Shown: one piece after another, positions 7,495-14,717 of the stretch
Numbering within the stretch: position 1 is the stretch's first letter
Layout of the letters: each line of letters begins with the position of its first letter
Assembly: GCA_002298965.1 (NCBI GenBank)
Contig: DBMN01000345.1
Location: 1-30,757, forward strand
From: Rhizobiales bacterium UBA697
Lineage (GTDB): Bacteria > Pseudomonadota > Alphaproteobacteria > Rhizobiales > Ancalomicrobiaceae
Direction of reading: 5' to 3'
DNA: 30,757 bases
Notes under the pieces: generated by a model
The model's database searches: none
What the model saw: the letters and a program-made list of their open reading frames with translations, nothing else
Told to the model about the DNA's origin: nothing
Translations under genes and position numbers: made by a program

Positions 7495-7992
7495 ATGTTC
7501 GACACGTTGAAACGCGTCCTCTCCGACCTCGTCGCGCGCGAGCCCGACAGCGCCTTCGCCGCCGACGACCCGCGCGTGGCGGTGGCGGCGCTGATGAGCC
7601 ACGTCGTGGCCGTCGACGGCACGGTCAGTGCGACCGAGCGGGCGCGTCTGCTCGAGGAATTGGCGGAGCGTTACGGGCTGGCGCCGGACGTGGCGCACGA
7701 GATCGCCGAGGCCGGGCGGATGCGCGAGCTCGAGAGCGCCGCGCTGCAGAGCTTCACCGCCGGGCTCGAGCGCACGCTCGACATCGCCGAGCGCCGCGCC
7801 ATCGTGACGTCGCTGTGGAAGCTCGCCTTCGCCGACGGCGAGGTGCACGAGTTCGAGGACAACGTGGTCTGGCGCATCGCCGACCTGCTCGGCGTACCGA
7901 CCCACGAGCGCACGGCGCTGCGCAAGGCGGTCCAGGCCGAGGTCGAGGAGGCGATCGACGCCGCACGTCCCGCGGGCGAGGGAGCGCCGTGA
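7495..7992 (+). CDS. TerB-family (tellurite resistance/COG4103-like) protein
   Basis: 165-residue all-helical soluble protein. After an N-terminal MFDTLKRVLSDLVARE it shows the TerB repeat pattern: ALMSHVVAVDGTVSATERAR near residues 32-51 and WKLAFADGEVHEFEDNVVWR near residues 107-126. Each half carries a DG-x-[VE]-x-x-x-E motif that binds metal in some TerB proteins. Such genes are called tellurite resistance by homology, but isolated copies like this are of unknown function. I start at ATG 7495, where family similarity begins; the frame is open upstream to 7426 without recognisable protein. The stop overlaps the next gene's GTG by 4 nt, so the two are probably co-translated. Unrelated ter genes are absent, so a Ter stress system is not supported. 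Confidence 0.85.
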   Translation: MFDTLKRVLSDLVAREPDSAFAADDPRVAVAALMSHVVAVDGTVSATERARLLEELAERYGLAPDVAHEIAEAGRMRELESAALQSFTAGLERTLDIAERRAIVTSLWKLAFADGEVHEFEDNVVWRIADLLGVPTHERTALRKAVQAEVEEAIDAARPAGEGAP

Positions 7993-8708
7993 ACGACGAT
8001 CCGCGTCTGCCCGTCCTGATCGTCCTGCATCAGGAGGCGTCGTCGCCCGGTCGGATCGGCCAGATCCTGGAACGGCGCGGCCATCGGCTCGACATCCGCC
8101 GCCCGCGCTTCGGCGATCCGCTGCCGAAGACGCTCGCCGGCCATGCCGGGGCGGTGATCTTCGGCGGCCCGATGAGCGCCAACGACGACGAGGAATGGAT
8201 CCGCCGCGAGATCGACTGGATCGGCGTGCCGCTCAAGGAGGAGAAGCCCTTCCTCGGCGTCTGCCTCGGGGCGCAGATGATGGTGCGCCATCTCGGCGGG
8301 CAGGTGGAGAGCCACCCGCGCGGCGATCTCGAGGTCGGCTGGTTCCAGCTGAAGCCGACGAGCGAGGGACGTACGCTGATGTCGCGCTGGCCGACCGCGG
8401 TCTACCAGTGGCATCGCGAGGGCTTCCAGGTGCCGACGGGCGCGCGCCTGCTCGCCACCGGCGAAGGCTTCCCCCATCAGGCGATCGGCGTCGGCCGCCG
8501 CGCCTACGGCATCCAGTTCCACCCGGAAGTGACGCTGGCGATGATGCATCGCTGGACCGTCCGCGCGCTCGACCGGATGATCGGCCCCGGCGTCCAGACC
8601 CGGCGCCAGCACTTCGACGGCCACGATCAGCACGATCGTCAGATGCGGCTGTGGGCCGAGCGTTTTCTCGATCTCTGGCTCGATCCCAAGTTCGAGCCGC
8701 AGGGCTGA
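7989..8708 (+). CDS. Class I glutamine amidotransferase (GMP synthase-like)
   Basis: 239-residue free-standing GATase1 domain. The nucleophile is Cys92 in FLGVCLGAQMM and the other triad residues are His178 and Glu180 in IQFHPEV; the oxyanion region is AVIFGGPMSANDD. This set is typical of GuaA-like amidotransferases, which release ammonia from glutamine or, in related proteins, hydrolyse gamma-glutamyl bonds. No synthetase domain is fused or adjacent, so the acceptor is unknown. A 40-residue C-terminal tail (HFDGHDQHDRQMRLWAERFL) is seen in many alphaproteobacterial members. The GTG start at 7989 overlaps the TerB-family stop (GTGA), which argues for a two-gene unit. A hairpin lies just after the stop. 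Confidence 0.9.
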   Translation: MNDDPRLPVLIVLHQEASSPGRIGQILERRGHRLDIRRPRFGDPLPKTLAGHAGAVIFGGPMSANDDEEWIRREIDWIGVPLKEEKPFLGVCLGAQMMVRHLGGQVESHPRGDLEVGWFQLKPTSEGRTLMSRWPTAVYQWHREGFQVPTGARLLATGEGFPHQAIGVGRRAYGIQFHPEVTLAMMHRWTVRALDRMIGPGVQTRRQHFDGHDQHDRQMRLWAERFLDLWLDPKFEPQG

Positions 8709-8725
8709 GACCCTCTGAAAACGAA

Positions 8726-8759
8726 GACCCCGCCGCCCGGGGGGAGGGGCGACGGGGTC
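8726..8759 (+). terminator. GC-rich hairpin after the amidotransferase gene
   Basis: GACCCCGCCGCCC and GGGCGACGGGGTC pair over 13 positions with one mismatch around a G-rich 8-nt loop, starting 17 bp after the stop. No U-tract follows on the plus strand; on the minus strand the hairpin is followed by a T-rich stretch. Confidence 0.5.
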
Positions 8760-8854
8760 GATCGTACCGTATCGTCTCGCGGATCACAGGGGGGAACGGA
8801 TCTCGCTTCAGGGCCGCTCGCGGACGGCTCCACCCTGGCACCCGACGAACGGCC

Positions 8855-8880
8855 GGGGGGATTGGGGGGGCTCGGGGTGG
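8855..8880 (+). other. G-run cluster, potential G-quadruplex
   Basis: Runs of 6, 7 and 4 G separated by ATT and CTC, then T-GG. The seven-G run can supply two G-tracts, so a four-tract quadruplex is formally possible. It may only reflect high GC. Confidence 0.3.
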
Positions 8881-9012
8881 CGGTTCGTCACCAGGTTCGA
8901 AACCGTCCGCTGCGATGATTGCAATCTGACGGCCCAACGTGGCTCGCGCTTGACCGAATTGGGACGAAATTTCGACGTCGATCACGAAATCCGGAGCAGT
9001 CGGAATCGCTTG

Positions 9013-9047
9013 GGGCGTCACGCGGCGCGGCCCCCTTCGTGACGCCC
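9013..9047. repeat. Perfect 10-bp inverted repeat upstream of the LuxR-type gene
   Basis: GGGCGTCACG and CGTGACGCCC flank a 15-nt spacer. It ends 15 bp before a promoter-like TTGACG, so it could be an upstream regulatory site, or a terminator without a U-tract insulating the next gene. Confidence 0.45.
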
Positions 9048-9062
9048 TCGCGCTTCGTCGAA

Positions 9063-9090
9063 TTGACGCGAGGTCGCCGTCGTCTATCGT
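9063..9090 (+). promoter_or_regulatory. Candidate promoter of the LuxR-type gene
   Basis: TTGACG, 16-bp spacer, TATCGT. Transcription would begin near 9097, leaving a leader of about 75 nt before the ATG at 9174. This supports the short gene model. Confidence 0.45.
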
Positions 9091-9113
9091 TCGAGACGCA
9101 CGGCAAGCGGGTA

Positions 9114-9125
9114 GTATTCCAATAC
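9114..9125. promoter_or_regulatory. Small palindrome downstream of the candidate promoter
   Basis: GTATT-CC-AATAC, perfect 5-bp arms, in a locally AT-rich patch. It lies about 17 bp past the predicted transcription start, a place where a repressor or autoregulator could bind. Confidence 0.3.
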
Positions 9126-9173
9126 CTCAGCCGTCGCGCGATTCGCCGTGACGCCGAGGGACACGAAACGCCG

Positions 9174-9431
9174 ATGAACCGCATGCAGAGTGCACGCGAC
9201 ATGATCGACGCGATCGATCGCGAGGCGGTGGCGATCACGCCCCTGTCGCCGCGCGAACGCGAGTGCCTGCAGTGGACGGCGGCGGGCAAGACCTCGTGGG
9301 AAATCGCCGCGATCCTGCGCCTGTCGCGGGCGACCGCCGACGGCTACATCGCCTCGGCCACCCGCAAGCTCGGCGCCGTCAACCGCACCCAGGCGGTGGC
9401 CGAAGGCATTCGCCGCGGCGTGATCCTCTGA
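9174..9431 (+). CDS. LuxR-type helix-turn-helix regulator (stand-alone HTH)
   Basis: 85-residue DNA-binding protein that is almost entirely a GerE/LuxR-type HTH. LSPRERECLQWTAAGKTSWE occupies about residues 25-44, with the LSxRExECL entry and AxGKTxxEIA turn. It is followed by LRLSRATADGYIASATRKLG and NRTQAVAEG, the recognition helix and dimer-contact helix. There is no autoinducer-binding or receiver domain. Similar minimal proteins are common in rhizobia and resemble the C-terminal third of quorum-sensing regulators. The ATG at 9174 is chosen because the frame upstream is Arg-rich without similarity and carries a promoter-like element; the ribosome site is weak (GAGGGA about 12 nt upstream) and ATG 9183 is possible. 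Its target is unknown. Confidence 0.82.
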   Translation: MNRMQSARDMIDAIDREAVAITPLSPRERECLQWTAAGKTSWEIAAILRLSRATADGYIASATRKLGAVNRTQAVAEGIRRGVIL

Positions 9432-9467
9432 TCCTTCGCTCCCTCGACGTCGCCGCCCGGCCCGGCC

Positions 9468-12400
9468 TCAAGCCGCGCCCGGCGTCGCCGCGACCGGCTC
9501 GACGCGCTTGCGCCGCCGGGTGACGACCATCAGCGCCGAGGGCGTCACGACCAGCGTCAGGACGGTGGCGAAGGCGAGACCGAAGACGATGGCGTTCGAC
9601 AGGTGGATCCACCACTGGGTCGAGGGCGCGCCGATCGTCGTCTCGTGCAAGAGCAGGTCGGGATTGATGCCGAAGGCGATCGGCAACACGCCGAGGATGG
9701 CGGTGACGGCCGTCAGCACCACCGGGCGCGCGCGTTCGCGGCAGGTCTCGAGCGCCGCGGCGCGCTTGTCCCAACCCTCGTCCATCAGCCGGTCGAACGT
9801 GTCGATCAGCACGATGTTGTTGTTCACGACGACGCCGGCGAGCGCGATGATGCCGATGCCGCTCATCACCACCGAGAAGGCGAGCCCCTCCGCCATCAGG
9901 CCGAGGAAGACGCCGATGGTCGAGAAGACCACCGCCGACAGCACCAGCCCGACCGAGGTGAAGCGACCGAACTGGGCGAGCAGCACCGCGAAGATCAGGA
10001 AGATCGCCGTGCCGAAGGCCTTGCCGAGGAAGGCGGAGGCCTTGCGCCGTTCCTCGTCCTCGCCTTTCAGCTTGAAGCGGATGCCGGGGCCGAGATCGAG
10101 GGTCGAGAGCTCCTTCGTCACCGCCCCCTGAACGTCCGCCGCCTGGACGCCTTCGCGCAGGTTGGCCGAGACGGTGAGGACGCGTTCGCCGTCGACGCGG
10201 GTGAGCCGGCCGACGCGCTGGGCGGGTTTGCGCTCCATCACGTTGCCGATCGGCACGGCGCCGACCGGCGAGTTGATGCGCAGCTCGTCGAGGGTGGCGA
10301 GCGTGCGGCGTTCCGGCGGGAAGCGCAGCACGATGTCGACCGAATCGGTCGTGTCGGAGGGGCGATACTCGGTCAGCTTCAGCCCGTTGGTGACGAGCTG
10401 GACGGCCGAGCCGACGGTGCCGACCGAGACGCCGTATTTGGCGGCCTCCGAGCGCTTGACCTCGAGCCGCCAGTCGATGCCGGGGATCGGCCGGGCGTCG
10501 TCGATGTCGACGACCTCGCCGTGGCGCGCCAGCATCGCCGCGACCTTGGCCGCGGCGGCCGGCAGGCTGTCGGGGTCGGAGGCGGAGAGCTGCACCTGGA
10601 TCGGCTTGCCGGTCGGGGGGCCGGCCTGCGGCTTGCGCGGCTCGACCTCGAGGCCGGGCATGTCGGCGGTGCGGGCGCGGATGTCCTCGAGCACGTCCTT
10701 GGCCGGCCGACGCTCGCGCCAGTCGACCATCTCGAACTGGATGACGCCGACCACGTCCTCGGCGACGTCGCCGGCACCACCGCGTTGTTCGCCGACGCGG
10801 GTGTAGACCCGTTTCAGCTCGGGCATGTCGAGCAGCCGCTTCTCGACCGCGGCGACGGCGAGGTTCTTCTCGAAGAGCGAGAGATTGCCGCGGGCGTGGA
10901 CGTGGACGAGGCCGTAGTCGGGCTCGACCTCGGGGAAGAAGATCACGCCGCTGCCGACCCGACCGTAGACCTGCGGCACCAGCACCAGCAGCACCACGGC
11001 GAGCGCCAGCACGGTCTTGGGATGATCGACGGCGCGGGTGACCAGCGCCATGTACCAGCCGTCCTTCTTCGTCACCTCGTGCTTCGGCGGCCGGCCGAAG
11101 AGCGAACCGAGCGTCGGCGTGAAGATCAACGAGAAGATCAGTGATGCCGACAGCGTCGCGATCAACGTGATCGGCATGTACTTCATGAACTCGCCGACGA
11201 CGCCCGGCCAGAACAGGAGCGGCGAGAAGGCGGCGACGCGGGTGGCGGTCGCGGCGAAGACCGGCCCCGCCATGCGACGAGCGGCGAGCCGATAGGCCGC
11301 CTCGGGCGCCATCCCCTCCTCCATCCGCCGCTCGGCGAATTCGGCGACGATGATGGCATCGTCGACCAGCATGCCGACGGCGAGGATCAGCGAGAACAAC
11401 ACGACGATGTTGACCGTCAGGCCCGCCAACGACAGCCACAGGATGCCGAGCAGGAAGGACGTCGGGATGGCGAGGCCGATCATCGTCGAGGCGCGGAAGC
11501 CGAGCGACCACAGGATGACGACGAAGACCAGCAGCACGGCGATCAGCACCGAATTCTGCAGATCGTCGAGCAGGCGGCGGATGTCGGTCGACTTGTCCTG
11601 CGAGAAGCCGACGTGGACGCCCTCCGGCAGCTTGGCGGCGAACTGGCCGGCGACCCATTTCACCGCGTCGACGGTCTCGATCAGGTTGGCGCCGGTGCGC
11701 TTCACCACTTCGATGGCGATGGCCGGGCGGCCGTCGATGCGGGTGATCGAGGTGGCGTCCTTGAAGGTGCGCTTGACCGAGGCGACCTCGAGCGCGCGGA
11801 CGACGGCGTTCGATCCGGCGACGATCGGCAGATCGGCGATGTCGGCGAGCCCTTCGATCAGCGACGGCACCTTCACCGCGTAACGCCCCTGGTCGCCCTC
11901 GAGCGTGCCGGCGGCGACGAGCTGGTTGGAGCCGTTGGCGACCGCGAGCAACTGATCGAGCGAGACGCCGTAGCTCTCGAGCAGCATCGGATCGACGACG
12001 ATCTCGACGAGGTCGTCGCGGGCGCCCTGCAGGTCGGCGGACAGCACGCCCGGCACCTGTTCGATCGCCTGCCTGAGTTCGCGGGCGAGCCGCGTCAGCG
12101 TGCGTTCCGGCGCATCGCCCGACACCGTCACCACGAGGATCGGGAAGAGCGACAGGTTGACCTCGTGCACCGCGGGCTGATCGGCGGCGGACGGCAGATC
12201 TCGCTTGGCGTCGTCGACCTTGGCGCGCACGTCGGCGAGTGCTGCAGCGCTGTCGAAGCCGGCATTGAACTCGAGCAGGACGAAGCCGCCGCCCTCGTAG
12301 GCCTGGCTCCGCATCTCCTTGACGTTGGTGACCGACTTCAGCTTGGTCTCGACCGGGCGCAGCAGCAGGCGCTCGCTGTCCTCCGGCGAGATGCCGCGCA

Positions 12401-12551
12401 GCGTCAGCTGGACGTAGACGATCGGGATGCGGACGTCGGGCTCCGCCTCCTTGGGGATCGAGACATAGGCGAAGCTGCCGGCGATCAGCGTGAAGATCAG
12501 GCAGACCAGCGTCAGCCGCCAGTTGCGGACGGCGGTGTCGACCGGGTTCAT
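9468..12551 (-). CDS. RND efflux permease (AcrB/CzcA superfamily)
   Basis: 1027-residue proton-driven inner-membrane transporter with two repeats of six helices and two large periplasmic loops. It begins MNPVDTAVRNWRLTLVCLIF, the usual first helix. TM4 carries the proton-relay pair Asp397-Asp398 in AVGMLVDDAIIV. In TM10 the position of AcrB Lys940 is occupied by Asn910 within VVVNNNIVLID, so the relay differs from drug pumps of the AcrB type. Export substrate cannot be inferred: it could be drugs, lipophilic compounds or metals, and no metal-specific TM4 motif (DFGxxxDGAVV) is present. The start overlaps the adaptor stop by 4 nt (ATGA). No outer-membrane factor is encoded with it, so it must borrow one, perhaps from the mdt operon. 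Confidence 0.94.
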   Translation of the reverse strand: MNPVDTAVRNWRLTLVCLIFTLIAGSFAYVSIPKEAEPDVRIPIVYVQLTLRGISPEDSERLLLRPVETKLKSVTNVKEMRSQAYEGGGFVLLEFNAGFDSAAALADVRAKVDDAKRDLPSAADQPAVHEVNLSLFPILVVTVSGDAPERTLTRLARELRQAIEQVPGVLSADLQGARDDLVEIVVDPMLLESYGVSLDQLLAVANGSNQLVAAGTLEGDQGRYAVKVPSLIEGLADIADLPIVAGSNAVVRALEVASVKRTFKDATSITRIDGRPAIAIEVVKRTGANLIETVDAVKWVAGQFAAKLPEGVHVGFSQDKSTDIRRLLDDLQNSVLIAVLLVFVVILWSLGFRASTMIGLAIPTSFLLGILWLSLAGLTVNIVVLFSLILAVGMLVDDAIIVAEFAERRMEEGMAPEAAYRLAARRMAGPVFAATATRVAAFSPLLFWPGVVGEFMKYMPITLIATLSASLIFSLIFTPTLGSLFGRPPKHEVTKKDGWYMALVTRAVDHPKTVLALAVVLLVLVPQVYGRVGSGVIFFPEVEPDYGLVHVHARGNLSLFEKNLAVAAVEKRLLDMPELKRVYTRVGEQRGGAGDVAEDVVGVIQFEMVDWRERRPAKDVLEDIRARTADMPGLEVEPRKPQAGPPTGKPIQVQLSASDPDSLPAAAAKVAAMLARHGEVVDIDDARPIPGIDWRLEVKRSEAAKYGVSVGTVGSAVQLVTNGLKLTEYRPSDTTDSVDIVLRFPPERRTLATLDELRINSPVGAVPIGNVMERKPAQRVGRLTRVDGERVLTVSANLREGVQAADVQGAVTKELSTLDLGPGIRFKLKGEDEERRKASAFLGKAFGTAIFLIFAVLLAQFGRFTSVGLVLSAVVFSTIGVFLGLMAEGLAFSVVMSGIGIIALAGVVVNNNIVLIDTFDRLMDEGWDKRAAALETCRERARPVVLTAVTAILGVLPIAFGINPDLLLHETTIGAPSTQWWIHLSNAIVFGLAFATVLTLVVTPSALMVVTRRRKRVEPVAATPGAA

Positions 12552-13663
12552 TCGACGCTCTCCGCCCGGACCCTGTCGCCGGTCTTGACGAACTCCTGAC
12601 CGGCCACGATGACGCGGTCGGTCGGCTCGATGCCGGCGAGCCACAGGCCGTCGGGCGTGTCGTCGAGGATCTCGATGCGGCGGAAGGCGACGGTGTCGCC
12701 CGGCGTCACCACGCGCACGCCGATGGCGCCGTCGTCGGCGAGGCTCAGCACCGAGCGCGGCAGGCGCGTCGCCGGCAGTTTCGCCGAGGTGAGGACGATC
12801 TCGGCGGTGAGGCCGGAGGCGATGGCGTTGCCGGGGTTCGCCGCCTCGACCTCGACGCGGTAGGTGCGGGTCTTCTCGGCGGCGGCGCGCGAGACGTAGC
12901 TGACCTTGCCGGTCACGGTCTTGCCCGAGACGAGGCGGACCTCGGCCGGCGCACCCAGCGCGACGCGGCCGACGGCACGTTCCGACACCTCGCCGGCCAC
13001 CACGATCGGATCGAGCGCCAGGACGGTGGCGACCAGCTTGCCGTCGGCGATCGCCTGACCGCGTTCGACCGGGATCTGGTCGACGATGCCGGCGATCGGC
13101 GTCGTCAGCGTCTTCTTGTCGACCTCGACGCGAGCGAGTTCGAGCGCCGCGGCGGCGGCATCGACCGCGGCCTTGGACGAGCCGAGGTTGAGGCGCGGGC
13201 CGGCGCCGGTCGCCGACAGGCGGCTCGCGGCCTCCCATTCGGCCTTGCGCTGTTCGAAGAGCGCTTCCGCCTGACGCACGGCGGCGGCGCGACCCTCGTC
13301 GGCGAGGCGGGCGATCACCGTGCCGGCGGCGACGTCCGAGCCCTTGGGGACCGGCAGGTCCTCGACGATGCCGGGGCCGCGGGTGGTGACGGCGACGGTC
13401 TTGTTGGCCTCCGTCCGGCCGGAGACGACCAGCAGGCGGGCATATTCGGTGACCCTGGCGGAGACCACGCCGACGCGGCGCGCGGTCTCGGCGACCTGAC
13501 CCGCCTCGCGCGGCGCGGGCTTGCGCGAATCGGCGGTGCCGAAATGGCCGAGGAAGATCCAGCCGAGCATCGCCGCGAGCACACCGGCCGCGGCGATCCG
13601 GTTGAGCGGCAGCCGGCGCAGGCGGGCGATCGGAGCGGCGAGGCGGGCGAACAGGGACGTCAT
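12548..13663 (-). CDS. RND periplasmic adaptor (membrane fusion) protein
   Basis: 371 residues. One N-terminal anchor (NRIAAAGVLAAMLGWIFLGH, about residues 21-40) is followed by the lipoyl half-motifs VTTRGPGIVEDLPVPKGSDV and TLTTPIAGIVDQIPVERGQA, a short alpha-hairpin between them, then beta-barrel and membrane-proximal domains ending DRVIVAGQEFVKTGDRVRAE. The alpha-hairpin is short (about 70 residues) compared with MdtA/AcrA types, which may matter for its outer-membrane partner. The ATG at 13663 has GGAGG 5 nt upstream and overlaps the macro-domain stop by 4 nt; the stop overlaps the permease start by 4 nt. It is the middle gene of a tightly coupled trio. Confidence 0.93.
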   Translation of the reverse strand: MTSLFARLAAPIARLRRLPLNRIAAAGVLAAMLGWIFLGHFGTADSRKPAPREAGQVAETARRVGVVSARVTEYARLLVVSGRTEANKTVAVTTRGPGIVEDLPVPKGSDVAAGTVIARLADEGRAAAVRQAEALFEQRKAEWEAASRLSATGAGPRLNLGSSKAAVDAAAAALELARVEVDKKTLTTPIAGIVDQIPVERGQAIADGKLVATVLALDPIVVAGEVSERAVGRVALGAPAEVRLVSGKTVTGKVSYVSRAAAEKTRTYRVEVEAANPGNAIASGLTAEIVLTSAKLPATRLPRSVLSLADDGAIGVRVVTPGDTVAFRRIEILDDTPDGLWLAGIEPTDRVIVAGQEFVKTGDRVRAESVE

Positions 13664-14214
13664 GGAACCTCCGGCAAGCGCGCGAGCGCTTCGACGTGCC
13701 GAGCGGCCGCCGCTTCCGAGAAACAACAGAAGATCACGCGCAGCGTCTCGAAACCGTGACGTTCGTCGCGGACCGTTCGAACCGCGATCTCGGCCGCCGC
13801 CGGGATCGGATAGGCGTAGACGCCGGTCGAGATCGCCGGGAAGGCGATCGAGGCGAGGCCGTGATCGCGGGCGAGCGCCATGGAACTGCGATAGGCGGCG
13901 GCGAGCAGGTCCGCCTCGCCCGCCCCGCCGCCGCGCCAGATCGGACCGACGGTGTGGATCACGTGGGCGGCCGGCAGGCGATGGCCGGCGGTGATGCGCG
14001 CCTCGCCGGTCGGGCAGCCGCCGAGGGCGCGGCATTCGGCGAGGAGGCCGGGACCGGCGGCCCGGTGGATCGCCCCGTCGACACCGCCGCCGCCGAGCAG
14101 CGAGGTGTTGGCGGCATTGACGATCGCGTCGACGGCGAGCGTCGTGATGTCGGCGACCATCACTTCGAAGCGTGCGCCGTCGATCTGGCGCTCGTGGCGG
14201 AGGATCATGCGCAT
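13660..14214 (-). CDS. Macro-domain protein (O-acetyl-ADP-ribose deacetylase-like)
   Basis: 184-residue single macro domain. ADP-ribose-binding signatures: VADITTLAVDAIVNAANTSL near residues 18-37, GGGGVDGAIHRAAG, GEARITAGHRLPAAHVIHTV, and the phosphate loop AFPAISTGVYAYP near residue 130. The NAAN and GGGGVDGAI elements are those of YmdB/MacroD enzymes that hydrolyse O-acetyl-ADP-ribose or remove ADP-ribose from acidic residues and regulate RNase III in E. coli. I start at ATG 14214 with GAGGGG just upstream; a second ATG at 14208 is possible. The stop overlaps the RND adaptor ATG (ATGA), so this gene heads a coupled macro-adaptor-permease operon. An 8-2-8 palindrome lies 9 bp upstream. Confidence 0.92.
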   Translation of the reverse strand: MRMILRHERQIDGARFEVMVADITTLAVDAIVNAANTSLLGGGGVDGAIHRAAGPGLLAECRALGGCPTGEARITAGHRLPAAHVIHTVGPIWRGGGAGEADLLAAAYRSSMALARDHGLASIAFPAISTGVYAYPIPAAAEIAVRTVRDERHGFETLRVIFCCFSEAAAARHVEALARLPEVP

Positions 14215-14222
14215 CACCCCTC

Positions 14223-14240
14223 GTCGGACGACCGTCCGAC
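14223..14240. promoter_or_regulatory. Perfect 8-2-8 palindrome, operator candidate
   Basis: GTCGGACG-AC-CGTCCGAC lies between a possible -10 (TTAAGT, minus strand, with TCGACC 16 bp further up) and the macro-domain ATG. A repressor bound here would block the operon. It also spans the 5' leader, where it could fold as an mRNA hairpin next to the ribosome site. Confidence 0.5.
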
Positions 14241-14601
14241 ACTTAAGGGTGCACCGGCTTCCGGTCGAGGGTGGGGCGCGAAAAAAGTGGCAATTCGTCG
14301 CGCCGGACGGGTCGACGACGTCCCGCGCGCCCCGACGACCCTGCGTCAGCATTGAACGAGCCCCGCGACGTCGTCGAAGCGCGCGCAGGCCGCCCCGCCG
14401 CGTCGAGGCGACGATCTCGAAAAGCTTCATCGAACATCAAAGAATTTCGGATGCGGGCGCCGACGCTGCGAGATCTGAAAAGATCGATCCGACATCCGAG
14501 TTTTCCGGCATCGGTCCGCTCGAGACGCACGCGACGTCGCGACGATTACTATTCGTCGCCCGATCGGCTGAATTCGCGGCGGATTCCGGCCTCGGACGGC
14601 G

Positions 14602-14615
14602 TTGATCTCGATCAA
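14602..14615 (+). promoter_or_regulatory. Perfect FNR/FixK box
   Basis: TTGAT-CTCG-ATCAA matches the symmetric FNR/FixK consensus TTGAT-N4-ATCAA at all ten defined positions. With class II geometry (centre near -41.5) transcription would start close to 14650, about 68 nt before the ATG at 14718. This suggests oxygen-dependent control of the small membrane protein. The regulator gene is not in the window. Confidence 0.65.
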
Positions 14616-14717
14616 AGCGGAACGGCTCGACTTCGCCCAACCAAGACGAGGCAGGCACGTGGGGTGCCTTGTTCTCGAAGCCGCCGACGGCTTCGTCTGG
14701 TTTCGGAGGATGCCCGA

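Larger units (their letters stand above)
8709..9173. other. 465-bp intergenic stretch rich in structure
   Basis: No convincing protein. Short open frames on both strands are Arg-rich and resemble nothing. It holds a terminator-like hairpin (8726-8759), G-runs (8855-8880), a CGAAATTTCG palindrome (8965-8974), a 10-bp-arm inverted repeat (9013-9047), a promoter-like pair (9063-9090) and a small palindrome (9114-9125). G- and C-runs are denser here than in the flanking genes. Confidence 0.6.
14215..14717. other. 503-bp divergent intergenic region
   Basis: Separates the macro-RND operon (minus) from the small membrane protein gene (plus). It holds a palindromic operator candidate (14223-14240), a possible minus-strand -10 TTAAGT (14246-14241) and an FNR/FixK box (14602-14615). 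The stretch 14300-14590 is lower in GC and contains a small hairpin (GCGACG / CGTCGC, 14539-14559). Short open frames here are Arg/Ser-rich and look non-coding. Confidence 0.6.

Noticed and set aside
7495..8708. A Ter-type stress or phage-defence module suggested by the TerB-family gene.
   Set aside because: No TerC, TerD, TerZ or associated enzyme genes are nearby; the neighbours are a glucosidase and an amidotransferase.
8919..9173. An 85-residue N-terminal extension of the LuxR-type protein.
   Set aside because: It is Arg-rich with no ligand-binding or receiver similarity and contains a promoter-like element and inverted repeats.
9468..13238. A 1256-codon version of the RND permease with an extra N-terminal domain.
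   Set aside because: The extension is the adaptor gene read in another frame; the true ATG at 12551 overlaps the adaptor stop and begins the usual first helix.
14243..14530. A 95-codon minus-strand frame upstream of the macro-domain gene.
   Set aside because: No ribosome site, no similarity, and Arg/Ser-rich shadow composition in a regulatory region.
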